DNA of 64,000 nucleotides from Virgisporangium ochraceum. Its GTDB lineage: Bacteria > Actinomycetota > Actinomycetes > Mycobacteriales > Micromonosporaceae. This document shows positions 12,101-24,100 of this stretch, piece after piece. The translations under genes and the position numbers were made by a program. The stretch's first letter is position 1, and each line of letters starts with the position of its first letter. The DNA is taken from assembly GCF_016863655.1 (NCBI RefSeq), contig NZ_BOPH01000034.1:1-64000 (forward strand), in the 5' to 3' direction. The notes under the pieces are model-generated. The model had not been told where the DNA came from, did no database searches, and worked only from the letters and a program-made list of their open reading frames with translations.

Positions 12101-15100
12101 TCCCCGAGGAGCGGTTCCTCAACGTCATCAGGTCCCTGATCGCGGTGAAGCTGGCGATCGACCGGCTCACGGAGAAGTACAAGCACATCGAGGGCCTGCG
12201 GATCCTCGAAGAGGTCGCCGTCCTCAACCTGATCGAACAGGGCGACCCGCTCGCCATCCGCCCGGGAAGCAAGCGCACCCGGCCCCGGAACATCGACGGC
12301 CAGGACTGGGACGAGCTCACCGACATCGATCTGCTGCTGATCGTGCCGAAGGCCGATGGTAAGGCCGAGGTCGTCCACCAGGAGCAGGTCAAGAGCGGTC
12401 GCAAGGACGCGCCCGTCCGCGCGCAGGAGCAGCTGGACAAGGCCCGCGAGGCGTTCGAACGCGAGAACGTCGATCCCGGCAAGCTCAAGCTGCTGCTGGG
12501 CGGCGAGACCGACATCACCGACCAGATCGACTACTCGGAGGGCATCCGGTCCGGCGGGCACACCGGTCCCAGGAACAAGGAGTTCGACAACGAGCTTCCG
12601 CTGGACGCGCGGAACCTGAACGACCTGGCCAAGGCGCTGTACCGGGCGCTGGCGACCAGGGGCGACGACGACCCGGGAAGCGCGGCGGCACCGCCACCGG
12701 CGCCCCGGCCCGGCCCGGCGCCGGGGCCCGGGCCGGGAACCGCGGCGCGGCCGGGTGGGACGGCCGACACGGCCGTCGAGATGGCCGCCGGGCCCGGTGG
12801 GCGGGGGCCGGCCCAGCCGGACCTGATCGCCACGACGGTCCGGCAGGCCATGGCGGCGCTGCGGACCCTGTTCGCCGGCCTGCCGGTGCCGCAGCCCGAC
12901 GGCTCGGTCGTGGTCGTGCCGACACACGCGCGGTACGCCCTGCGGTTCCGGGTCAGCGACCAGGTGCCGGCCGGCCTGCGCAGCGTGCGCCGCGACGCCT
13001 ACGAGACCGACGGCACCCGGAGCATGACGGCGTCGGGGCTGCCGATCGTCGACGTGCTCGTGCCCGACACGCTGCCCCTCGGCGACGAGCTGGCTCCCGG
13101 CTACTTCCAGCGCGACCTGTGGATCCGCCGGATCGTCGTGCACGAGGTCACCGAGGCGGCGGCCGTCACGCCGCGCGGCATGTTCAGCTGGCTGCGTCCC
13201 CGGCTCGACAGCGGCCGACGGACCTGGCCCGACGCGCTGCACCGGGGCGTCGCGCCCGGCGCCCGGCGCAGCCCGCACGACGACTCCCACCGCGCCGAGA
13301 TCGTCGACCTGGCGAAGCTGCTGCGCGACGCCGCCGAGCCGTCCCTCGTCGCCGAGATCGAGCGCCAGCTCGGCCACCTGCTCGACGAGATCGGCGTCGG
13401 GATGCCCGACCCGAACGACCCGGACGCGCGCCACGTCCCCGCCCGCTGGGCCCTGCTCAAGATCCCGAGCGAGGTCGCGGACACCGTCTACCGACTGGCC
13501 GCGCCGGACGCGCCGTGGCGATCGGCACCGCTTCCGCCGACGGAGACCGCCCGGGTCGTCGACGCGATCGACGCCGGGTTCCGGGTCGTCACCGGTCTCG
13601 GTTACCGGCTGCGTTGGATCGACAGCGGGCTCATCGAGGTGACCGACCACGCGGGCGGGACGACGCCGGTCGACGTCACCGCGGCCGTCCGGCGGCTGTC
13701 GCAGGCCAACCTCTACGACGACCGGCTCAGGGCGCGCGCCCTGACCGAACTGGCCGGGCTGCTGGGCGGCGTACCGCCGACGCCCCGCGTGCGGTCCCTC
13801 GGCGACCCCGCGCTGGTCGCGCCGTGGCTACAGGCCTCGGCACACCTGGCGGGCCACTGGAACGGCGAGGCCGCCCGGGAGTTCGGGAACCTCGTGTCCG
13901 GGCTGCCGCCCGAGACCGCGGCCGACCTGTCCTGGCTCCTGCCCGAAGGCGTGGTGCCCGACCTGCTGCCGGTCGTCTGGCGGCAGATCGCGGTCAGGGC
14001 GGTCGCCGACGCGCTGACGAAGGCCGGCGGCCGGTCGCGGACCCTGCCGGTGCGCTCGGCCGACCTGGTGGAAGGCGAGCGGATCCGGATCGTGCCGCAC
14101 CGCGGACCGGTCCGCGAGGAGCCCGTCACCGACCTGATCAACCGGTTGGCCCGGCTGGCCGCGACCACCGGCGTGCCCACGGTGGTGGCCGCCGCCGGGG
14201 TCGAGGTCGGCGGCCGGCTGCGCGGTCTCGGCTCGGCCGACCCCGCGGCGCGACCGCCGGCACTCGCGCCGGCGACCGTGACCACGCAGGGACGCAGCGA
14301 CGCGTTGGCCGTTCTCGGCGGGATGTACGACGCGCGCGCGAGCACCGACCCCGCGCGTGCGGCGATCGAACGGGCCTTCTTCGAAGTGATGCTGGCCGCG
14401 CGGTACTGGGAGGGCCCGGTCCGCGTCGACCTGCCCGCCGACCTGCCGTCACCGGCGCGGGCACTGTTCGAGCGGCTCGCCACCGGCGGATGGTCGGCCG
14501 ATCCGCGCCGCACCCGGGGCGCCGGGACCGTCGAACCGTTCGACCTCGGAGCGCTGGGCACCGCCACGCCCGAACGGGTCGCCGCCGCCTACCACGACTA
14601 CGTCGGCGCCCTGGCCGCCGGCGACGCCGACGCGGCCCGGACCGAGTTCGAACGCCGGCTCGACGCCCTCCAACGGATCCACGCCCAGGAGCGGCAACGG
14701 CTGGCCGCCGGCACCGCCGACCCGCGGCTGCGCGTCCTCGAACGGCGGCAGGCCGCACTCGCGGCCCCGCTGGCCGACGCGGCCCGCGACCACCGGGCCG
14801 CCCTCGACGCCGACGCGGCCGGACGGCACGCCGACGCCGACGCGCTGCGGGCGCGGGTCGCGGACCACCTGGCCGAGGCCGACCGGCGCGCGGCCCTGGC
14901 CGACGCCCGGACGCGTGCTGCCTGGACCGACGCGATCAACGCCCACGGCGCCCGGCCGGAGTGGCACGGGCGACCCGACGGCGGGTTCGACACCGTCGTC
15001 CGGTACGCGTACGAGGACCTGCTGCCGCTGGTCGACCCGAACCGGCCGGCGGCGACCGCCGCGCGGGTCGCCCAGCACTTCCGGACCCTCGACGGGCGCA

Positions 15101-18100
15101 CCGCCGACGGGCTCGCACAGGCCTACCCGGCGCTGCTCGGAAACCTCGGCGGGGTACCGGTACCGCTGCGCACCGCCGCCAACGCCGCACTGGCCCGGGA
15201 CGTCGTCGGCCGGCTCGCGCCGAAGGTCGCCGACGGCACCGCGACCGCCGACGAGCGGGCGACCGTCGACGCGCTGACGGACCTGGTGGCGTTGTCGCGC
15301 GGCGACGGCGGCATCCTGCACCTCGACCTCGCCGGCGGGGGACAGGTCGTCCACGTCCACGGCGACCTGGCCACGGCGTCGTCGGTGGCGGTGTTCGTCC
15401 CGGCCGAGGGTGGCCTGGCACACGCCGGCCGGGCGGTCGAGGCCGCCCGGGGGTTGCGGAACGCCGCCGCCGACCCGGACCGCCTCGCGGTCGTCACCGT
15501 GGTCGACCGGCCGTTCCAGCCCGGTGACCGGCGGCGCGTCCGACCGGCGGCCGACCGTGCGGAACTGGTCCGCGACGTGCGGGCCCAACTGGCCGGCCAC
15601 CTGGCGGCGGGCGCGCGGGTCACCGCGATCGGCGAGGGCTACGGCGGCCTCACGGTGCGGTTCGCGGCCGGCCGCGGTGCCACGTTCGACCAGCTCGTGC
15701 TGCTCGGCACGCCGGGACTGGGCCACGACGTCGCCTCGGTGGCCGACCTGCGGCTGCCGGCGGACGTCCGGGTCGCCGCCGCCCGCCGGAGCAGCGACCT
15801 CGCCGGGGTGGGTGGCTGGCACGGGCCCGACCCGGCCCGGTACCCGGACGTCATCCGGCTGCCCGCGCCGGGCGACCAGCCGTACCTGGAACCGGGCGGC
15901 GCCACGTTCACCGGCGTCGTCGACGCCCTGGAGAACGGGCTCGTCCCCGACGCCGACACGTCGCCGCGGGACCGCTGGTACCGGCCGGTGATCGGCGCGG
16001 TGGCCCGCCAGATCGCCGGGCCCGCGGGGCGGCGCAGCGCCCGCCGCGAGGGCGTCGTCGTCGGCCGCGCGCCCGTACAGGGCGGGCCCGACCGGACGGC
16101 GTTCAACGAGGCGGTCGACACCGCCATGCCGTACCTGCGGCGCTGGCTGGCCGACATCGGCCGCGACGGCGACGCGGTCAACGCGGTCACCACCGACGGC
16201 GTACGGGTGCGGGTCGTGCCGGCGTTCGTCGACCCGGCCACCGTGAGCGGCCCGGACGTCTACCGGTGGACCGTCGCCCGGTCGGTGCTGGCCGCCGTGG
16301 CCGCGGCCGTTCCGGTCCCGACGGTTCCGACCACCCGCCCGCGGCCGTTCGCCCCTCGCCTGAACACCGAGGGACTGTCCCGCCGCGAGGAGTTCCGCCT
16401 CCTCGCCGAGCAGCACGAACGCGCGCACCGGCTGCTCGAGGCCGAGCTGAACCGCTACGGGTTGCGGCGCGAACCCGGCACCGACCGGCTCGCGGGTGCG
16501 AACCCGACCGGCACGCAGCTGCGGCAGGCCGTGGTCGAGACGTACGCGGCGATGGGCCTGCGTGGCCGGGACCCGCGCACCGAGATCGTCGGCCGGCTGC
16601 CCGGCACCGGGTTCGTCGAGCTTCCCTGGGGGCCCGGCGCCACCGACCCGGCGCTGCGGGTCGACGAGGCGCGGGCGAACCTCACCTGGCTGGTGGGGCA
16701 GGTTGGCGCGCGGCCGGGGTCCTCCGCCGTCGTGGTCGTCACCGACACCGGCGGCAACCGGCGGATCTACGCCCTCGCCAGCCCGGCCGGGGGCGCGGTG
16801 TACATCCTCGACCCGCAGCGGGACGAGGAGGCTCCGGTCGCCGGTGGCGTACCCGGCGAGCGGCCGCTCCACGAGTTCGTCACCGGCGTCGACGTCGACA
16901 CCATCGAGTTCGCGTTCATCGACGGCCGGTCGCTCGCCTGGGACGACCCGCGGGTTCCGCAGACCGTGCGGGCGCTGCACACCGAGCTGCCGGCGATCGT
17001 CGCCGACCTGTCCCGGCTGGTCGCGCCGCTGCGCCTCGACCGCGGCGGGCGGGCGTTCGACGCGTTCGCCGACGGTCTGGCGCCGGCGGAGGTCGCGCTC
17101 CTGCGGCAGGCCGTCGACGCGACGACCCCCCGCGACCCCGGCACCGGCGCGCCCGTGGTCCGCCCGCAGGACGCGCTGGTCAGCGGCTCCCAGCTGTGGA
17201 GTCGCGGCGGCGCGCGGGCGTTGTCGACGCGCGACGTGAACGCCGTGCGCGACCTGGTGGAGCTGATCGGGCGGTACACCCGCGCCGTCGACCCGCAGAC
17301 GCGGACGCGGCTCGGCGAACAGATCGACGCCAGCCGGGCCGAGCTGGGGCTGGACCCGGACCTCGACGGCCCGTCGGCCGGCTGGCGCTGGGACCTCGTC
17401 GACCGGCAGGTCCAGGAGTGGCAGGTGGACCCGGACCGGACCGTGCCGGCGACGGTCCAGCGGCACCTGCGGGCGATGCGCCTGACCGGGTGGCCGGCCA
17501 ACCGCGTGCTGGTCGACGCGGTCGACCGGCTCGGGGGCGCACAGTTCATCCGCGACGCGGACCTCCTCGGCGACGGCCGGGTCCGGATCGACGCCGAGCG
17601 CGGCCCGGGCGGCCCGCTGGTACGGAAGATCCGCGGCGGCCGGTTCGAGCTGTGGGTCCGCGGCGGCGCGGTGCCGGCCGGCTCGCTGTACCGGCTGGTG
17701 CAGGGCGCCGACGGCTCGATGACCGTGATCGTCCCCGACGCCGTGCTGGCCGACCCGTTACTCGGACCGGACGCGGTGGCTCCGGCCCTCGTCGCCGGCG
17801 CGATGGAGGCGCGCTCGCGGCCGCGGATCTTCGCGACGCGGCGCACCGCCGGCAAGGTGAGCGAGCTCGCCCCGGACGCGGAGGTTCCCAAGGGCAAGCC
17901 GACGCTGACCGGCCGGGCCATCGGCCAGTGGACCGGGCTGGAGACCGCCGCCCGCCGGGTCTCCGAGCTGACCGGCCAGGTCGCCGCGGCGAACGACGCG
18001 GGAGCGGTCGACGTCGCCGGCCGGCTGGAGGCGCTGCGGGCGGACGAGGTGGCGCGGATCAGGGACCTGCTCGGGGGCATGGGCCTGCTCCCCGGTCAGG

Positions 18101-21100
18101 AGAAGTTCGCCGAGCGGCGGTACGCCGGCGAGCTGTCGCGGGGCAGCACCCGCCGGCGCCCGATCGACGAGACCGTGTCCCGGCTGCTCAGCCCCGACCG
18201 CCGCGTCGACAGCGACCCGGAGACGGCCGTCGGGTCGGTGGGCGCGATGGCCCCGCTCCTCGCCGAGCACGTCGGCGCCCGCGGTATCGACCTGATCAGC
18301 GGCACGACACCGGGACCGGCGCTGCGGATCATGCTCGACGACCGGTCGTACCGGCCCTACCTGCTCCCCGTCGTCGCCGACCTGCCCACCGACGCCGGCC
18401 TGCCCTACGCGGTCCTGACCCACGACAGCGGCGGCTGGCGGCTGCGGCTGCGCCCCGACGCGAGCCGCACCGCGCTGGGCCTGGACCTCGCCCGTGCCCT
18501 CTCGGAGTACGTGCAACGCGCGGGCGGCGCCACCGCGGCACCCACGCTGTGGCTCGAAGGCCTCGTCGCGCGGATGAAGTACCTCCACGCCCTGCACCGC
18601 GTGTCCGGTTCCGCGGCGCGTCCGATGCTGGTCGCCGAGATGGAGGCGATCGTGGCGGCGCTGGAGGAGACCCCGCCCGTGCGCCGCACGCCCCGGCACG
18701 CCGAGGCCGTCCGGGGCGGCACCCTGCTCGTCGACCGGGTCGACAGCCGGGGCGGGCTGGTGGCGAACGTCGCCCGTCGGGTGCGGATCAGCCGGGCCGA
18801 CGCGCGGGCGGAGGCGGCAGTGTCGGCGGCGACGCACGAGACCGACCGTCCGGTGCCGGGGAAGTTCTGGTTCTACCCCGGGCGGGTTTTCGGCTCGATC
18901 GTCGGCGGCGTCACCACGTACTGGAACGGCGAGGTCGCCGGGCGCAAGTCGGAGGTCACCAGCGCCCAGATCATGTCGACGACGGTCAACGGGCTCGTCC
19001 AGGCCAACCAGGACGGCAAGCTGCGCCAGGCCGCCTTCGACGAGAAGGCCGCGAAGGCGTCGCGCAAGGAGGAGGCGGTCACCGGCGACGCGCCCGACGG
19101 CAGCGCCGGCCCGGTCACCGGTCCGCCGCCGGCACCGGTCCCGGAGTCGGCACCGGCGCCGGCGCGGGCGCGACCGCTCGTTCCGGTGCACGGGCCGGCG
19201 AGGCCGCCGGAGCCGGACCAGGAACCGACCGAGGCGACGAAGATCGACCCCTCCTCGTTCCGCCCGTTCTTCGAGCAGCGGTTCACGGCGGCCGGCATCT
19301 CGGCGACCGGCCAGGCGCTGTACCTGGCCACGGCCACCGACGCCGGTGCCAGGGGGCTGCTCGGCCTCGTCCAACCGCTCGGGCAGGCCTTCACCTACAG
19401 CGTGCTCGACTGGAAGGTCGAGGACCCGGAGGAACAGGCCCGCGAGGACCGGAAGTTCGTCGCCGGCACGCGGCCCGACGGCAAGCGCAACGGCGCGATC
19501 GACGACGCGTACTTCAGCCTGGTCGAGCTGTACGAGCGGGTCCGTGAGCTGCACGCGAACGGGCGTCTCGCGGAGGCCGTGCCGCCGGAGGTCATGCCGT
19601 ACCTGCTGGCACACCTGCGGGCGGCGCGCGCCGACCTCGACGCCACGATGACGGTGGTCGCCGGGATCGAGAAGGGCGCCCGCGACGACATCGCCCGACG
19701 GCGGAAACTGCGTCGTCTGCTCCGCGAGGGCGTGCTCGGGCCGGCCCGGATGACCGTCGACGCGGTGAAGTGGCTGAACCGGGTGGCTCACCGGCGGCCG
19801 CCGGCGGGCACCCCGGCGGGCGAGCTGCCCACGGGCCGCGCGTCGACCGGCCTCTACGTGAGCCGGATGGTCGTGCCGGCGATCATCGGCAACATCGGCT
19901 TCATCGCCGCCAACCTCGCCATCGACCCGAGCAGCGCCGGCTTCACCCTCCTCAGCGCGATCCTCAGCACCATGGGCAGCCTCGGCGTCGGCTACGGGTT
20001 CGCGATCCAGCGCGACGACGAGGTCGCCGACAAGGACGACCTCGCGAGCATCCACGCCGCCAACCGCGCCCGGGACGCGCTGTACTACATCGAGCACACC
20101 CTCGACCTCCTCGGCGAGGCCGACGCCGACCCGGCCTCGCGCCCGGAGGCCGGATCGGGCCAGGCGCCCCGCGACGCCGACCTGCTCACGGTGCTGACGC
20201 TCAAGTACCTCCCGGGCATCACGCTGCGGCTCGCCTCGATCGGCATCGGCGGCTGGTTCCTGATCAACAAGCCGCAGGCCGTGGACCCGGTGCTCGAGAA
20301 GCTCAAGGTGATCGGGGTCACCGGCGGCGCGCAGACCGCCAACCAGATCTCGTTCGGCATCGGCGAGGGCTTCTACCGGTGGTTCACGGCCAGGAAGAAG
20401 CGCGAGGTCGAGAAGGCGGGCCGGCTGCGGGAGGCCCGCGCGCAGACGATGTTCCTGCACGAGCTGGCCGAACAGGGAAGCGGTGCGGCCGAGCGGGCCA
20501 GGTCGGCCGACCAGAACCCGACGCCGCACGCCGGTCACCAGCCGGGCATGCACACCATCGCGCCGGTCGGCTCGCCCGGACGGCCGGACCCGGACGATCC
20601 GCTGACCGGCCCGGCGTTCAACCCGCCCATCAACGCGACGGTCGTCCCGCGGACCCACACCCACACGCGGTGGCGCGATCAGCCCGAGCCGGCCGGGGTG
20701 ATGGACGCGCTGAGGCACCAGCTCAACGCGGGCATCCGCCAGGACTCGGTGATCCGCGGCATCCGGGTGGTCGGCGAGCGCACCGGGCCGTCCGGTGTCA
20801 CCGTCGTCACCCTCGAGGTGCTTCCGTGGCACGGCCCCGCGATCAGGCTCGACGTCACCGCCGGCGACGTGGGGAAGAAGGGCGACCTCCTCAAGCGGGC
20901 ACACACCCAACGCCCCGTGCAGATCGCCGGCGTCATCCGCACGGACACGGTGATCTCCCACCTCCACCCCGACGACGGCCTCCTCGACACGCTCACGCAC
21001 GAGATCTGGGAACTGGTCGCCACGGCGGCCCGCAACCGGCGGAAGGCCGGCCCGGCGGAGGACCTGCTGACGCCCACAGCGCGCACGCCGCGCGGCGCCA

Positions 21101-24100
21101 AAGACACGCTGTCGCCGCACGACCTCGGTGGCATCGGTGACCTGCAGTCGCTGGTCAACCGGCTCGTCGCCGCCCCGCCGGTGGGCCGGGCGGCGATCGT
21201 CGCCGACCTCAAGGCCCACCTGGCCCACCTCGGGCTGGTCGGCCCGGGAGCCCAGGCCCGGTGGGACCTGATCGACCGCACCGTCGAGGCGGGCCGGCTG
21301 AACCCGACGGCCCGGGGGATCTACCTGAGCCTGCGCCGGCCCGGCTGGGAACATCCGATCCTGCTGCGGCCCGGCGAGGACGTCGAGGCGGCACCGGCCG
21401 CGGTCGCGACCGGTCTACCCGGACACGGCGGACCGCGCGACCCCGACGTCGCCGTGGCCGCGCTGCGGCAGGCGGCGCGCGACCTCACGACGATGCCCTC
21501 GCCGGCCGACGGGTACACGCTGCACTACCAGGCCGACGGCGACCTGCTGGTGGCGACACCCACGTCCGCCGGCCTGCCGGTGATCGCGTTCCGGTTCGCC
21601 GCGGGACCGGTGCCGGAGGACAGCGGCGGCGTGACCCGTCCGACCGGCGAGGTCACGACGTCCGGCGACGTGGCGCGGGCCGGTACACCGATCTACGAGG
21701 TGACGATCTCCGACAGCACGCCGCCGCAGAACCTGCGGCTCGGCGCCTGGCGCGTGATCGTCAACGGCCTGGCGGCGACGCTCCCGCCGAAGCCGGAGCC
21801 GGCGCCCCAGCGCCGTCGCCTGGCCGACCGGTTCCGCCGGCCGGCACCGGCGCCGGCCGGGCCGCCGACGCCCGAGGCCGCCGCCCTTGCCGAGATCCGG
21901 TTCGAGCTCGACATGCGGGCCGCGGGCGCGGCGAGCGAGTTCGCGCACGCGTCCCGGATCGGCGGGATCCTGGACCGCCTGGGCGCCGACCGGCTGCCCT
22001 GGGTGCTCGAACGGCTCACCGCCGCCGGTCTGCCACCGGAGGCGGTCGCGTTCGTCGAGGAGCAGACGGGTGCGCGGGCCCGCTGGCGCGTCTCCGCCGC
22101 CCGGAACCGCGCGGGTGAGGCCTGGGGCGCGCTCACCCACGCGCTGCCGATCCTCACGAACGCCGGCCTGGTCCGTGAGGCCACCCTGCTGCCGGCGAGC
22201 ACCCAGGTGCAGGTCGTGACGTTGTCCGGCGCGACACTGCTGATCGACGGGCTGGTGGTCCACCGGCTGGCCTTGTCGCCGGCGCTCGGCGAACGCCTGC
22301 AGGCCTCCGCCGTGGCGATGCTGACCGCCGCGATCGTCGCCCGCGGCGGCGGACCCGCCGGTGCCGAGTGGGCCGACCCGGCGCTGGCGACCGCCCGGGT
22401 CCTGGCCCGCGGACAGGCGGCGGCACAGGGGCCGCTCCGCGAGGAGTGGACGCGCGAGCTGGAGCTCGTGCTGCCCGGACTCTCCACCGGGCAGCTGTCG
22501 CTGCTCCGCCGGGAGCACCTGTCGGCCGACGCCCGGCAGCGGATGTCCGTGGCGTACGCCGACGCGACGCTCCGGGAGGTCGCCGACCTCCTCGGGGTCG
22601 ACCTCGCGATCCTGCCCGACGACCTGGCGGTGCGGATCCGGCACTGGCTCGTCGCGCGGATCGCCAGCGGGCTGGACCCGGACCTTCTCCGGGCCGGCGC
22701 CGCGGCGGTGCTGGGTGAGGCCGTCGGCCGCGACGACCCCGACGCTCCACCGCCGGTCGAACGGGTGATGCTCGCCCTGACGCGCCTGCGCGCCGACGAC
22801 CAGCCGGCCGAGCTCCGGGCGGCGGCGGGCGAGGTGGCCGCCCAGTACCTGGACGCCGACCCGTCCCTCGAGGTCGACGCCGAGAACCAGCTGCTGCCCG
22901 AAGCGACCCGGACGCTGATCCGCGAGGCCACCCCGAAGCCGGAGCCGGAGAAGGACCCGTACGCGCCGCTGCGGACCGAGGCGATGGCCGCGTCGGTGGA
23001 GAAGATCAGCCGGCTCGTCCGCGACAGGCGGCCCGTCGCCGACGTCGCCACCGCCGCCGACGGCCTGGCCGACCTGCTCGACCAGGCCACGCCGGCACTC
23101 CTCGAGCGCAGCGCGGCCCGCAGGAAGCTGGCCGACGCCGCCGTCGACCGCAAGACCAAGGCCGACGAGAAGATCTCCGCGGCCAAGACGGAGCGCCGCA
23201 ACGGCGTCGCGGACCTCCAGGTCCACGAGCGGGAGCGGCTGGCCGGGGTGGAGGCCGCCCAGGCGGAGGCGGAGGCGGTCCGGCACGCGCGGTTCGAGAA
23301 GCGCTACGCGACCGCGGCCGACCTGGCCGGCAAGGCGCGCGACGCCTTCCGCAGGGTCAAGGAGGTCGCCGAGGACCCCGACGCGGTGCACCGCCCGTCT
23401 CCCGATCCCGAGCTCGTCGCGGCGTTCGTCGCCGCCCGGGACGCGTTCGCCCGGTACGAGGCGGCGAGGAAGGAGCTGGACCCGGTCTCCGAGGCGCTCG
23501 ACACCGCGATGCCCGCCGGTCGGATGCCGATGATCAAGGCGCTGACCCGCACCATCAACGGCCTGATCCGCGACACCGGCGTGCTCGGCGCGGATGCCGA
23601 CGCCGAACCCGACGTGGTCCAGGCGGCCGAGCTCCAGCGCCTTCTCCGCACCCAGTACCGCTGGGCGGGCGGCAAGGACGGCACCGTGTTCCCGCTGGGC
23701 CACGGCGCGGTCGAGGCCCGGGTCCGGTGGCACTACGGCAGCCAGGTCGAGGTGGCCAACACGCCGACCGTCCAGTCCGAGCAGATGGTCGGCCAGCTGC
23801 CGCAGTTCCCGCAGGGCAGCCGTGTCATCGGCGCGACGGCGAGCCGCAACGTCGGCATCGGCACCGGGGTACCGGTGCCGCTCGCCGACATCGCGGCGTC
23901 CGCCTTCGCGCTCGTTCCCGAGGCGTTCGACGACTTCTTCGGCGGGGCGACGGGCGCGATCCGGCAGGGGCTGGACCACCTCGTCGCCAACGTCGGCGGG
24001 GAGCTCCGGCGCCAGTGGTCGGTGCAGGGCTCCGGGTCCGACTTCGCGCTCACCGGAGGCGTTGCCGACAACCGGGGCGACTCCACGCTGTACAACAGCA

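Noticed and set aside
16370..17000. Papain-fold deamidase-like (Tox-PL) domain
   Set aside because: The end of the segment (a strand then VYILDPQ) recalls that fold, but there is no cysteine and no His at the expected place. The similarity is too weak to list as a feature.
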